This document shows, piece after piece, positions 52,115 to 61,600 of a stretch of DNA of 64,000 nt. The stretch comes from an uncultured Bacillota bacterium (GTDB lineage Bacteria > Bacillota > Clostridia > Lachnospirales > CAG-274): assembly GCA_958426775.1 (NCBI GenBank), contig CATZZP010000011.1:6098-70097 (forward strand). Reading direction: 5' to 3'. How positions within the stretch are numbered: position 1 is the stretch's first letter; each line of letters starts with the position of its first letter. A model generated the notes under the pieces. That model worked only from the letters and a program-made list of their open reading frames with translations, ran no database searches and had not been told where the DNA came from. The translations under genes were made by a program, and so were the position numbers.

Positions 52115-53203
52115 TTAAATTAAATCGGGATTATTATATTTGCTTACAAGAATATAATGTGAATATATGCTTTGGCTTATTTCATTTTCAAGCTTTTCTA
52201 CTTCGTATGCCGCCTTATCATACTCAAGCTGTGTTATCTTTCCCAGCTTCAGCTTAACCGACATAACTTCAAGCTCTTCCTTGCTTTGCTCAAGAGCAGC
52301 AAGGTTATTAGTATAATCTGTTTCGGCAGTTTGGATGCTGTTGTATAGGGTTCTTATATCGGACTCCATTTGAGTTTTGGCGTCTTCAAGATCTCGTGTT
52401 GCTTGTGCGTAACTATTTTGTTTGCTTTCTTTATAACCTCCGCTGTATTCTAACGAATATACATCAAGCTGATAGCGAGCAATTTCTGCCGACTCCTCCT
52501 TTTCCTTAATTGTTTGTGTTGATGAAAGAGCCTTTGAAATTGTATATTCAAGATCAGTTTCGCCTAAAGGTGTATATTCAATATCCAGAGAAACCTCATA
52601 CTTTGTGCTTAAATCTTCACCCAGAATTTGATTTAGAGATGTATATGCATTATTTAAAGCAAACTCAAGACTTTGCTTAGAACTTTCGGTTTTTTGATTT
52701 TCCACCAAAAGGGCATTGTAGTCACTTTGGCTTAATAAGCCCAAACTATTTTTTACCTCTGCTATTTTTAAATCACGCTCATTTAACTCCAACTCTTTAT
52801 CATAAAGTTCTACAGCATTTTCTGCATCTATAATTGCGGCAAAAAGCTCAATTACGTTTAACCTTATTTTCTCCTTTTCAACACTTACGTTTTCATCGTA
52901 ATTGTTTAAGCTATTCATCAGATTTTTAAGCTCTACGTTAAGGTTTGTAAGCTGTACATATTCGCTTGAGTTAACAAGAGATGTTCTTGTATCATCTGCG
53001 TTAAGCTCATTTATCTCATTGTTTTCATAAAGATTTTTTAGGTTACGGCTATATTCGATGGCCTTTGTTACTGCCTCGTCTACTGTCAATACTCCGTCAT
53101 CTGCCTGTTCCTCAGTAACCGTGTTGCTTTCGGCACCGTATACCGATATACTGCCGAAAGAAAACATAACAGCTAATATTGTACATATATATTTTCTTTT
53201 CAT
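52115..53203 (-). CDS. TolC-like (outer-membrane efflux protein family) exported protein
   Basis: 362 residues. A signal peptide (about 1-23, with YGAE after) and then a nearly all-helical, heptad-rich protein with two long repeats (about 40-200 and 210-360), the TolC/OEP pattern. TolC proteins form outer-membrane channels, but the rest of the window suggests a monoderm cell, so it may act in the cell wall or be a relic. No inner-membrane pump or adaptor gene is next to it. Shine-Dalgarno GGAGGT. Confidence 0.8.
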   Translation of the reverse strand: MKRKYICTILAVMFSFGSISVYGAESNTVTEEQADDGVLTVDEAVTKAIEYSRNLKNLYENNEINELNADDTRTSLVNSSEYVQLTNLNVELKNLMNSLNNYDENVSVEKEKIRLNVIELFAAIIDAENAVELYDKELELNERDLKIAEVKNSLGLLSQSDYNALLVENQKTESSKQSLEFALNNAYTSLNQILGEDLSTKYEVSLDIEYTPLGETDLEYTISKALSSTQTIKEKEESAEIARYQLDVYSLEYSGGYKESKQNSYAQATRDLEDAKTQMESDIRTLYNSIQTAETDYTNNLAALEQSKEELEVMSVKLKLGKITQLEYDKAAYEVEKLENEISQSIYSHYILVSKYNNPDLI

Positions 53204-53294
53204 TATTTAACCTCCATCTTAGTTGATATGCTTATTTTATATCAGTTTTATTATGAATTTATAAGATAAATATTAAATTTCAATTAGAAATAAA

Positions 53295-53325
53295 AAAGGA
53301 CTGTTGTTTTAAGCAACAATCCTTT
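53295..53325 (-). terminator. Terminator after folD
   Basis: A 12-bp stem with one wobble (53295-53306/53314-53325) and a U-rich tail on the minus strand, eight bases past the folD stop. It separates folD from the TolC-like gene. Confidence 0.88.
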
Positions 53326-53332
53326 AATGAAA

Positions 53333-54181
53333 TTATGAATTTTGTTTTTCGCAAGCTATAAGACAATTATTCATAAGCATAGCTATTGTCATAGGACCCA
53401 CACCGCCGGGAACAGGAGTAATATAACCTGCCTTTTTCTCAACCTGCTCATAGTCCACATCACCGCAAAGTTTGCCGTTTTCCATACGATTAATGCCTAC
53501 ATCAATTACAACGGCACCCTCTTTAACCATATCAGCCTTAATAAACTTTTCCTTACCTATTGCAACAACTAAAATATCCGCCTGACTGCAAAGCTCTGCC
53601 ATATTTTTCGTTTTTGAATGGCAGGTTGTTACAGTACCGTTTTCTGTTAGCAAAAGCATACCTACAGGTTTACCCACTATATTACTTCTGCCTACAACAA
53701 CACAGCTTTTGCCTGCAATGTCAACACCGCTTCTTTTAATAAGCTCAATACAGCCTGCAGGAGTACAAGCCTTTAAATCAGCCTTTCCAATGCTTAATAA
53801 GCCGACATTATATGGGTGGAAGCCGTCAACGTCCTTTTCAGGCTTAATTGCAAGAAGTATTTTCTCTTCATCAATGTGCTTAGGTAATGGTAACTGTACA
53901 AGTATTCCGTTACAGCTTTTGTCCATATTAAGCTGATTTACTAAATCCAACAGTTCCTCTTCAGTTGTAGATTCAGGTAACTCATAGCTGAGAGATTTAA
54001 TGCCACAGTATTCACAAGCTTTTTTCTTATTTCTTACATAAACCTGACTTGCCGGGTTATCGCCTACAAGTATAACTGCAAGACAAGGCTCAATGCCCTT
54101 TGCTTTTACAGCTTCAACCCTAGCCTTAACTTCATCTTTAATTTCAAGAGATATTTTTTTTCCGTCAATTATATTTGCCAT
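53333..54181 (-). CDS. folD: Bifunctional methylene-THF dehydrogenase/cyclohydrolase
   Basis: Interconverts methylene-, methenyl- and formyl-tetrahydrofolate with NADP. About 282 residues. The motifs YVRNKKKACE (near 50), QLPLPKHI (near 97) and the nucleotide-binding VVGRSNIVGKPVG (near 162) are complete; PVPGGVGPMT ends the core (near 260). The ATG at 54181 follows GAGG at a good distance; the longer frame to 54199 overlaps the upstream gene. Last of the fhs-lipoprotein-folD run. Confidence 0.95.
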   Translation of the reverse strand: MANIIDGKKISLEIKDEVKARVEAVKAKGIEPCLAVILVGDNPASQVYVRNKKKACEYCGIKSLSYELPESTTEEELLDLVNQLNMDKSCNGILVQLPLPKHIDEEKILLAIKPEKDVDGFHPYNVGLLSIGKADLKACTPAGCIELIKRSGVDIAGKSCVVVGRSNIVGKPVGMLLLTENGTVTTCHSKTKNMAELCSQADILVVAIGKEKFIKADMVKEGAVVIDVGINRMENGKLCGDVDYEQVEKKAGYITPVPGGVGPMTIAMLMNNCLIACEKQNS

Positions 54182-54191
54182 ATTTTTTTCC

Positions 54192-55169
54192 TCATTCAAT
54201 TTCCATTTTATTTATTACAGCGTTATAGTTATCATCAAATTCTACATAATAAAGCATATTGTCTGCTATATTTAAGTATGTGCCGTATATATCAGTCAGT
54301 TTTTTAATGTCAGAGCCATCTGTATTCATGGTATAAATATTATTTTCCAGCCAGTTTGTAAAATAAACCTTGTTTTCATATACATTTATATCACCGCAAG
54401 GTACTTTATTAAGCACTTCTAAATCAGAACCATCCTTTTTTATGCGACATAAATATTTATCCTCGGGATCTTCCTCGCTTGATTGCTCATTAGTGTCTTT
54501 TGTCCACTGAGAATAATATACCCATTCACCGTAAGGCACTACATACCAGCTGCCTGTATCGGTTAATTTTAACTTGTTTTCGCCGTTAATATCCATACTG
54601 TAAAGCTTTGCACCGTCGCTCCAATTGGAGTAATAAATTTTACCGTCATCTACAGTGACATAATAAGACTGGTCACTGTTTAAAACTTTATTTTCACTGC
54701 CGTCAAAATTCATACTGTAAATTTTATTGCCGTCACTCCAGTTAGAGTAATATATAACGCCGTTATATACATTTACATAATAACTCATATCATCATTAAG
54801 CTTTGTATTATCATTACCATCAAGCTTCATTTTATAAATATGATAATCATCATCTGCATTTGCATAGAAAATATATTCATCTGTTACATTTATAAAATAG
54901 CTTTGGCAATTATTGAGTTTAACAGGCTCACTATCTCCGCTTTTACTGTAAATTGACAGGTTATCTTCACTGTTTTGATAGTAAACAATGTCGTTATGCT
55001 CTGCCACGCCACCCAGATTAGAAATATTACCTGTTGTGTTGCCGTAATACTGTCTTGCTTCTGCTATTTCCTCAACTTCCGTGTTTTTATCAGAACAGCC
55101 GATTAAGGCTATAGTAGAGAAAAGCATACAACCACTTAACAAAAATGCAACTATTCCTTTTATTTTCAT
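54192..55169 (-). CDS. DUF5050-like beta-propeller lipoprotein
   Basis: 325 residues. A signal peptide ends in the lipobox ALIGC (C25), followed by six or seven repeats of about 40 residues with patterns such as VYYSNWSDG-KIYSM-DG. These match the DUF5050 / six-bladed beta-propeller (YWTD-like) family found on many Clostridial surface proteins. The function is unknown; it could bind a ligand or other surface proteins. It lies between fhs and folD, both folate enzymes in the cytoplasm, an odd place for a surface protein. Confidence 0.85.
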   Translation of the reverse strand: MKIKGIVAFLLSGCMLFSTIALIGCSDKNTEVEEIAEARQYYGNTTGNISNLGGVAEHNDIVYYQNSEDNLSIYSKSGDSEPVKLNNCQSYFINVTDEYIFYANADDDYHIYKMKLDGNDNTKLNDDMSYYVNVYNGVIYYSNWSDGNKIYSMNFDGSENKVLNSDQSYYVTVDDGKIYYSNWSDGAKLYSMDINGENKLKLTDTGSWYVVPYGEWVYYSQWTKDTNEQSSEEDPEDKYLCRIKKDGSDLEVLNKVPCGDINVYENKVYFTNWLENNIYTMNTDGSDIKKLTDIYGTYLNIADNMLYYVEFDDNYNAVINKMEIE

Positions 55170-55192
55170 ATAAACACCTACTTAATTTAAAA

Positions 55193-56860
55193 TTAGAATA
55201 AACCTTTAATTTTGCCGTTTTCATCAACGTCAATATTTTCAGCCGCAGGCACCCTTGGTAAGCCCGGCATTGTCATTATATCACCTGCAAGAGCTACTAT
55301 AAAGCCTGCACCCGCACTTACTCTCACCTCTTTGATTGTTACGGTAAAGCCCTCAGGTCTGCCTAAAAGCTTAGGATTATCACTTAAGGAATATTGGGTT
55401 TTCGCTATACAAACAGGCATTGTATCAAGATTAAGCTCTTCCAGTCTTTCAATCTGTTTTTTTACCTTAGGCAAGAACTCAACATCACTTGCACCGTAGA
55501 TTTCCTTACAGATTGTTGTAATTTTATTTACTATGCTGTCATTTTCATCATAAATGGGCTTAAAGGTGCTTTCTTTGGTTTCCAATACATTAATAACCTT
55601 TTTAGCAAGCTCTACACCCCCTTCGCCGCCTTTTGCCCAAACCTCAGAAAGAGCAAAATCAGCACCCATATCCTCACACTTATAACGGATAAAGTCGACC
55701 TCTTCCTTAGTGTCTGTAATAAAGTTATTAAGGGTAACTACTACAGGTACACCATACTTTTGGAGGTTCTCGATATGCTTTTCAAGGTTTACAAAACCCT
55801 TCTTTACAGCCTCAAGGTCAGGCTGAGAAAGCTCCGACTTAGGTACACCGCCATTATATTTAAGAGCTCTTACTGTTGCAACAAGCACAACTGCATCAGG
55901 CTTTAAGCCTGCTTTACGGCACTTAATATCAAAAAACTTCTCAGCACCTAAATCAGCACCAAAGCCAGCCTCGGTAATTACAACATCTGCAAGCTTCATA
56001 GCCATTTTAGTTGCCTTAATTGAGTTACAGCCGTGAGCGATATTGGCAAAAGGACCGCCATGAATAATAGCAGGAGTATGTTCAAGTGTCTGTACCATAT
56101 TAGGCTTAATTGCATCCTTTAAAAGTGCTGTCATAGCACCGTCAGCCTTTAAGTCCTTAGCTGTTACAGGCTCGCCTGACCTATTATAGCCGATAATTAT
56201 TTTACCCAGCTTTTCCTTTAAATCCTTAATATTTTCTGCAAGACAAACAATAGCCATAATTTCAGAGGCTACGGTAATCATAAAGCCGTCTTCCCTTACA
56301 ACACCGTTTTTATCGCCCAAACCTACAACAACATCACGCAAGGTGCGGTCATTTAAGTCGACAACTCTTTTCCATGTAATATTGTTTGTGTCAATATCCA
56401 GAGCATTCCCCTGATGAATATGATTATCTATCATTGAGGAAAGCAGGTTATTAGCGGTTGTCATTGCATGAATATCACCTGTAAAATGTAAATTAATGTC
56501 CTCCATAGGTACAACCTGAGCATAGCCACCGCCTGTTGCACCGCCCTTAACACCCATACATGGACCTAATGATGGTTCACGAAGTGCCACAAGAGTTTTA
56601 ACGCCAATACGGTTAAGTCCCTCTGCAAGCCCTATGGTTGTGGTTGTTTTACCCTCACCTGCAGGTGTTGGATTAATTGCGGTTACAAGAACAAGCTTTG
56701 CATCCTTGTTAGACTTAGTCTTTTCGTAAAGCTCATCTGAAAGCTTTGCCTTATACTTGCCGTAAAGCTCTAAGTCATCACTGTCAATTCCAAATCTTTC
56801 TGCCACATTTATTATAGGTTCAAGCACAAATTCCTGTGCAATTTCAATGTCGATCTTCAT
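55193..56860 (-). CDS. fhs: Formate-tetrahydrofolate ligase
   Basis: Makes 10-formyl-THF from formate, THF and ATP. 555 residues. The P-loop is PTPAGEGKTTT near 64-74, with the folate segment EPSLGPCMGVKGGA near 95-108. In Clostridia the enzyme is used in purine synthesis, formate assimilation or the Wood-Ljungdahl route; no other genes of that route are here. Followed by the lipoprotein gene and folD. Own promoter at 56899-56926. Strong GGAGG before the ATG. Confidence 0.97.
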   Translation of the reverse strand: MKIDIEIAQEFVLEPIINVAERFGIDSDDLELYGKYKAKLSDELYEKTKSNKDAKLVLVTAINPTPAGEGKTTTTIGLAEGLNRIGVKTLVALREPSLGPCMGVKGGATGGGYAQVVPMEDINLHFTGDIHAMTTANNLLSSMIDNHIHQGNALDIDTNNITWKRVVDLNDRTLRDVVVGLGDKNGVVREDGFMITVASEIMAIVCLAENIKDLKEKLGKIIIGYNRSGEPVTAKDLKADGAMTALLKDAIKPNMVQTLEHTPAIIHGGPFANIAHGCNSIKATKMAMKLADVVITEAGFGADLGAEKFFDIKCRKAGLKPDAVVLVATVRALKYNGGVPKSELSQPDLEAVKKGFVNLEKHIENLQKYGVPVVVTLNNFITDTKEEVDFIRYKCEDMGADFALSEVWAKGGEGGVELAKKVINVLETKESTFKPIYDENDSIVNKITTICKEIYGASDVEFLPKVKKQIERLEELNLDTMPVCIAKTQYSLSDNPKLLGRPEGFTVTIKEVRVSAGAGFIVALAGDIMTMPGLPRVPAAENIDVDENGKIKGLF

Positions 56861-56898
56861 AGTTTAACCTCCATGATAAAAACAATGTATTAAATATA

Positions 56899-56926
56899 AT
56901 AATACCACTATTTACGATTAAATCAA
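56899..56926 (-). promoter_or_regulatory. Predicted promoter of fhs
   Basis: On the minus strand the -35 is TTGATT (56921-56926) and the -10 is TATTAT (56899-56904), with a 16-bp spacer. Confidence 0.55.
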
Positions 56927-56945
56927 GTTAAAATTTTTATCTTTT

Positions 56946-59627
56946 TTAATCAAAGAAATCATATCTTTCTTTACGCTCTCTAAGCTCGTACTTATCCATC
57001 AATACTTCTCTTGGCTGACTACCGTTTACCGGTCCTAAAATTCCTCTTTCCTCCAAAGTTTCAATAATTCTTGAAGCTCTGTTAAAGCCAATTCGAAAAT
57101 GCCTCTGTACCTTGCCTGCCGATGCACACTTGGGATTAGCGACTATCCATTCAAGAACCTCCTCTGTCATGGGATCATCGTCACCACCGTCAGCAACATC
57201 GGTAATAGTAATACTTGCTTTAGTTATTTCATTAATAATTGACTCATCATAATTAGGATTATCTGTACCTATATAGCTGACTACCTTTTCAACCTCTTCA
57301 TCGGTTATAAAGGCACCCTGTATACGCATAGCCTTTGCCATATCCGCTGTTTTAAAGAGCATATCACCCTTACCTAAAAGCTTCTCTGCACCTGTTGAAT
57401 CAAGTATAATTCTTGAATCCATGGAGCCTGATACCTTAAAGGCAATTCGTGAAGGTACATTAGACCTGATAAGACCCGTAAGAACATCTGCTGATGGTCT
57501 TTGTGTTGCAAGTACAAGATGCATACCTGCTGCCCTTGCCTTTTGAGCAAGACGACAAATTGAGGTTTCCACCTCTTTGCCCACAACCATCATAAGGTCT
57601 GCAAGCTCGTCTATTATAATTACTATCTGGCTTAATCTTTCCTCCCGAGAAACCTTTTGATTGTAACCTTCAAGATTACGTGTACCTGTAGTTGCAAGCA
57701 GTTTGTAACGTCTTTCCATTTCAATAACTGCCCAGTTTAAAGCACCAACCGCCTTTTCAGGTTCTGTAACAACAGGCAACAGCAAATGAGGTATACCGTT
57801 ATAAACGCTAAGCTCAACCATTTTAGGGTCAACCATTATCATTTTAACCTCATCAGGAGTAGCCTTATATAAAATACTCATAATAAGAGTGTTAATACAT
57901 ACACTTTTACCTGAGCCTGTTGTACCTGCAACAAGCAAGTGCGGCATCTTTGCAAGGTCAGCAACTACAACACTGCCTGTTATATCCTTACCTAAACCAA
58001 AAGAAATTTTTGACTTAAATTTCTGAAATTGCTCACTTCTCAGTACCTCACTAAAATACACACTTTCCCTCGTATCGTTAGGTATTTCTATACCGATTGC
58101 ACTTTTACCCGGGATGGGTGCTTCAATAATGATACTTTCAGCCGCCATTGAAAACTTAATATCATTTTCAAGATTGGTAACAGCACTAACCTTTGTACCT
58201 GTACTTGGCGTAAGCTCATACCTTGTAACAGTAGGACCTATACTGATATTATTTACCTTAGCTTCAACCTTGAAAACAGCGAGAGTTTCCTCCAGCTTGC
58301 GGGATTTCTTATATATTTCTTCTTTAGTTTTTTCAGGTGATTTTCCCTTAGGCTTACCCAAAAATTCAAGCTTAGGAAATTTATATTCTGTTTTACGCTT
58401 ATCTACATTAAGCTTATCTACAAGCTTTATTTCGCCCGCCTTAATAATTTCCGGCTCATCCTCAGGCGACCCGCAATCCTCCCAAGGAGGTACATCCTCT
58501 TTATCAATTTCAATATTTTGCTGAGTATCTACATCTATTAATACATCCTCATTAGAATTAATGATATTTTCGTCGGATGTTTGGTTTATTTCATAAACAG
58601 GAAGAGTTCCTTCTGTATTTTCCGCAGATAAATCATCATTATTTTGTGTATTGTTATTTTTTCCCTGTGTATTGTGTTTATCATTGTAACGTTCAAAAAT
58701 ATTTATAATACCGCTTAAATCATCATCGTTTGTAACCTCTGCATTTTTACTTTCCATTAGTTCCTCGGTTATAAGACTTATTTTGTGGTCTCTCTTTTCA
58801 ACCTTTTTAATATCCATAGTAAGAGGCTTTGTCTTATGGGAAGTTACTTCAACGTCCTTAACTACAGGATTACGCTTTCTTCTTTTAGGCGGTTGTATAT
58901 CGACAGGCTCTTCTATATCCTCCTCAATATAATCCTCCTGGTAGCAATCCTCGTCCTCATAATAGTATCTAAAATACCTGTCCTTTATATCCTTTGCAGA
59001 AGCCGCTGTTTTACGTACAAAATTTATAAAAGAACCCCCGCTTATAAGCATTGTAAGGATAATTGCAAGTAAGGTGAAAATGATATAACAGCCTATGTTG
59101 CCCACCATTTTATAAAACCCATAATATATCAGTGTACCTATCAGTCCTCCGTTGGTGCTTGAGCCGCTTCTGAATGCAAGAGAAATAATTGCGGATATAC
59201 CCATATCACTATATTTTTCAGCACCGCTGAGGCTTTGTATAAATGCCAGAATATCCAAAAATAAAACAGATGATAATGCCATTCTTATTTTAAAGATACC
59301 CATATCTTTTTCCGAAGCAAGATATATTGCACATACAATAAGTGCAAGAGGCAAAATCCATGCCCCCACACCAAAAATACCATACAGCACAAATACAGCT
59401 GCCTGACCTGCAATACCCGATTCCTGTGTACTGCCGCTTATTAAAAAAGCAAACAAAAGAATAGCTATGCCTAACATAATAAGCATAACAACTTCCTTAC
59501 GCACACCTTCATATCTTGTATTGGCTTTATTTGCTGTTTTTTTATTTTTTGATGAGGCAGTTTTAGTTTTGTTTTTTGAAGTATCTTTATTTTTAACTGG
59601 GGCAGTTTTTTTCTTCTGCTCAGCCAT
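56946..59627 (-). CDS. ftsK: DNA translocase FtsK/SpoIIIE
   Basis: Septum-located motor that pumps DNA during division and, in sporulating cells, into the forespore. 893 residues. Four N-terminal membrane helices (about 45-205), a charged Asn/Asp-rich linker (about 210-410), and the motor with Walker A TTGSGKS near 570 and Walker B VIIIDELADL near 665. The C-terminal gamma winged helix (about 825-885) has the usual HFRIGFNRASRI. Together with the sigF operon this supports an intact sporulation chromosome-segregation system. Start has GAAGGA. Confidence 0.96.
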   Translation of the reverse strand: MAEQKKKTAPVKNKDTSKNKTKTASSKNKKTANKANTRYEGVRKEVVMLIMLGIAILLFAFLISGSTQESGIAGQAAVFVLYGIFGVGAWILPLALIVCAIYLASEKDMGIFKIRMALSSVLFLDILAFIQSLSGAEKYSDMGISAIISLAFRSGSSTNGGLIGTLIYYGFYKMVGNIGCYIIFTLLAIILTMLISGGSFINFVRKTAASAKDIKDRYFRYYYEDEDCYQEDYIEEDIEEPVDIQPPKRRKRNPVVKDVEVTSHKTKPLTMDIKKVEKRDHKISLITEELMESKNAEVTNDDDLSGIINIFERYNDKHNTQGKNNNTQNNDDLSAENTEGTLPVYEINQTSDENIINSNEDVLIDVDTQQNIEIDKEDVPPWEDCGSPEDEPEIIKAGEIKLVDKLNVDKRKTEYKFPKLEFLGKPKGKSPEKTKEEIYKKSRKLEETLAVFKVEAKVNNISIGPTVTRYELTPSTGTKVSAVTNLENDIKFSMAAESIIIEAPIPGKSAIGIEIPNDTRESVYFSEVLRSEQFQKFKSKISFGLGKDITGSVVVADLAKMPHLLVAGTTGSGKSVCINTLIMSILYKATPDEVKMIMVDPKMVELSVYNGIPHLLLPVVTEPEKAVGALNWAVIEMERRYKLLATTGTRNLEGYNQKVSREERLSQIVIIIDELADLMMVVGKEVETSICRLAQKARAAGMHLVLATQRPSADVLTGLIRSNVPSRIAFKVSGSMDSRIILDSTGAEKLLGKGDMLFKTADMAKAMRIQGAFITDEEVEKVVSYIGTDNPNYDESIINEITKASITITDVADGGDDDPMTEEVLEWIVANPKCASAGKVQRHFRIGFNRASRIIETLEERGILGPVNGSQPREVLMDKYELRERKERYDFFD

Positions 59628-59755
59628 TTTCTCACGTCCTTCTTATTAAAGCTTAAATTATATTATAGCACAATTTTGTATTAACAACAACCTTTAATTA
59701 TTGATTATAAATCAACAAAAAGTTTATATTAATTTACATTTTAAATAAATCTGCT

Positions 59756-59784
59756 TGCAAAAAATATGTTAATATGTTAATATA
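59756..59784 (+). promoter_or_regulatory. Predicted promoter of purK
   Basis: TTGCAA (59756-59761), 17-bp spacer, TAATAT (59779-59784). It gives a 5' leader of about 95 bases holding two hairpins (59812-59841 and about 59847-59872), the second touching the ribosome-binding site. No known purine riboswitch pattern is seen. Confidence 0.5.
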
Positions 59785-59885
59785 AATTAGTATAAGAAAT
59801 AATCGATAACTATGTAGATACACTATATTTTTTATCTACATTATACCATATAATTACAATTATTGTATATGGAGGACTAATTAAA

Positions 59886-61046
59886 TTGGACAAGGATTAT
59901 TTAGGTATCCGCATAGGAATTATAGGTGGAGGACAGTTGGGTAAAATGATGATTGAAGAGGCTAAAAAGCTTTCTTTCAATATTACTATTTTAGATCCTA
60001 CATCAGATTGTCCTGCACACAGTATCAGCGACAAGCATATTGTTGCTGATTTTAATAATAAGGATGCAATAAGGCAGCTTGCTAAGGAATGTGATGTTGT
60101 AACCTATGAGTTTGAGCATATTGATGCCCGAACCCTTACCGAGTTGGAAAATGAAGGCTACAAGATTTATCCTACAGCAAAAAGCCTTAGTATCATACAA
60201 AATAAATACACACAGAAGCAGCTTTTAAAAGAGGATGGCTTACCTGTACCTGATTTTATGCAAATCAGCTCACAGGATGATATGTATAGGGCAGGTAATG
60301 AATTTTCTTATCCTTATATGCTTAAAGCATGTACAGGTGGATATGATGGTAAAGGCAATGCTCTTGTAAAAGATGCAACTTGTGTAGAAGAGGCTTATAA
60401 GCTTCTCGGTAACGGAAGTATTCCTCTTATGGCTGAAAGGCTTGTTGATTTCTGTATGGAAACTTCCGTTCTGGCTTGTCGTGGTTTAAACGGAGATATT
60501 GCGGTTTATCCTGTAGGTGATAACAGACACATAAACAGTATCTTACACGAAACCTTAGTACCCGCAAACATAACAGCAGAAGCTAATAAAAAAGCAATGG
60601 AAGTAGCTAAGCGTGTTATGGAAGTGTTTGACGGTATTGGTATGTTTTGTGTTGAAATGTTTGTTACAAAGGATATGCAGGTGCTTGTAAATGAAGTTGC
60701 ACCACGTCCCCATAATTCGGGTCATTACACAATTGAGGGTTGTGTAACAAGCCAGTTTGAAAACCATATCAGGGCTATAACAGGTTTACCTTTAGGTGAT
60801 ACTTCACTTATTAAACCAACCGTAATGGTAAATCTGCTTGGCATAGAGGGAAAGGAAGGAAAAACCAGAGTATGCGGTTTATATGACGCTCTGTCACTTA
60901 AGGGCGTAAATGTGCATATTTATGGCAAATCCACCACAAAGCCTCATCGTAAAATGGGGCATATTACAGTTTGTGCCGACTCTATAGACGAAGCACAGGC
61001 TTTAGCTGAAAAGGCTTACAACTTTATTTCCGTTACAACGGAATAA
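59886..61046 (+). CDS. purK: 5-(carboxyamino)imidazole ribonucleotide synthase
   Basis: ATP-grasp enzyme that carboxylates AIR to N5-CAIR, the sixth step of purine synthesis. 386 residues. The N-terminal GIIGGGQLGKMM (near 11-22) and ATP-grasp loop TGGYDGKGN (near 153-161) are typical, with EVAPRPHNSGH (near 272). The start is TTG with GGAGG ten bases upstream. The partner purE follows after 24 bases. Confidence 0.95.
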   Translation: MDKDYLGIRIGIIGGGQLGKMMIEEAKKLSFNITILDPTSDCPAHSISDKHIVADFNNKDAIRQLAKECDVVTYEFEHIDARTLTELENEGYKIYPTAKSLSIIQNKYTQKQLLKEDGLPVPDFMQISSQDDMYRAGNEFSYPYMLKACTGGYDGKGNALVKDATCVEEAYKLLGNGSIPLMAERLVDFCMETSVLACRGLNGDIAVYPVGDNRHINSILHETLVPANITAEANKKAMEVAKRVMEVFDGIGMFCVEMFVTKDMQVLVNEVAPRPHNSGHYTIEGCVTSQFENHIRAITGLPLGDTSLIKPTVMVNLLGIEGKEGKTRVCGLYDALSLKGVNVHIYGKSTTKPHRKMGHITVCADSIDEAQALAEKAYNFISVTTE

Positions 61047-61070
61047 GCAATTTAACCAGGAGGTGATATC

Positions 61071-61583
61071 ATGGCAGATGTGGGTATAATAATGGGCAGT
61101 GATTCTGATTTACCGGTAATGTCTGAAGCCGCAAAGGTACTTGATGACTTCAATATAAGCTATGAGCTTACTATTGTGTCAGCTCATCGAACACCGGATA
61201 GAATGTATGAATATGCAAAAACAGCAGCAGACAGAGGTCTGAAGCTTATTATTGCAGGTGCAGGAGGTGCAGCTCACCTTCCCGGTATGACAGCGGCTAT
61301 AACAACATTGCCAGTTATCGGGGTTCCTGTTAAAACAAAGGCATTAAGCGGTGTGGATTCACTTTATTCAATTGTACAGATGCCGGGAGGAATACCTGTT
61401 GCCACTGTTGCAATCAACGGTGCAAAGAATGCAGGTTTGTTAGCTGTACAAATTTTGGCTGCTTTTGATAAAGAGCTTTCCGCAAGGGTTGTTAAATATA
61501 AGGACGAGCTTAATAATTCTGTTATTGAAAAAGCAGATAAGTTGGAAAAAATGGGGTATAATAACTATCTAAACAACAACTAA
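61071..61583 (+). CDS. purE: N5-carboxyaminoimidazole ribonucleotide mutase
   Basis: Moves the carboxyl group of N5-CAIR to give CAIR. 170 residues, class I PurE. The signature GSDSDLPVM is near 9-17 and SAHRTPDRM near 42-50 (with the catalytic histidine). A strong AGGAGG precedes the ATG. It follows purK and is 17 bases ahead of a regulator gene. Confidence 0.97.
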   Translation: MADVGIIMGSDSDLPVMSEAAKVLDDFNISYELTIVSAHRTPDRMYEYAKTAADRGLKLIIAGAGGAAHLPGMTAAITTLPVIGVPVKTKALSGVDSLYSIVQMPGGIPVATVAINGAKNAGLLAVQILAAFDKELSARVVKYKDELNNSVIEKADKLEKMGYNNYLNNN

Positions 61584-61600
61584 AAAGGAGCGTAAAGTAT

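Noticed and set aside
55394..55906. 170-codon plus-strand frame inside fhs
   Set aside because: It is a frame shadow of the conserved fhs coding sequence, without supporting signals.
59812..59872. Purine riboswitch ahead of purK
   Set aside because: The conserved loop and junction bases of purine aptamers are missing; only simple hairpins are seen.
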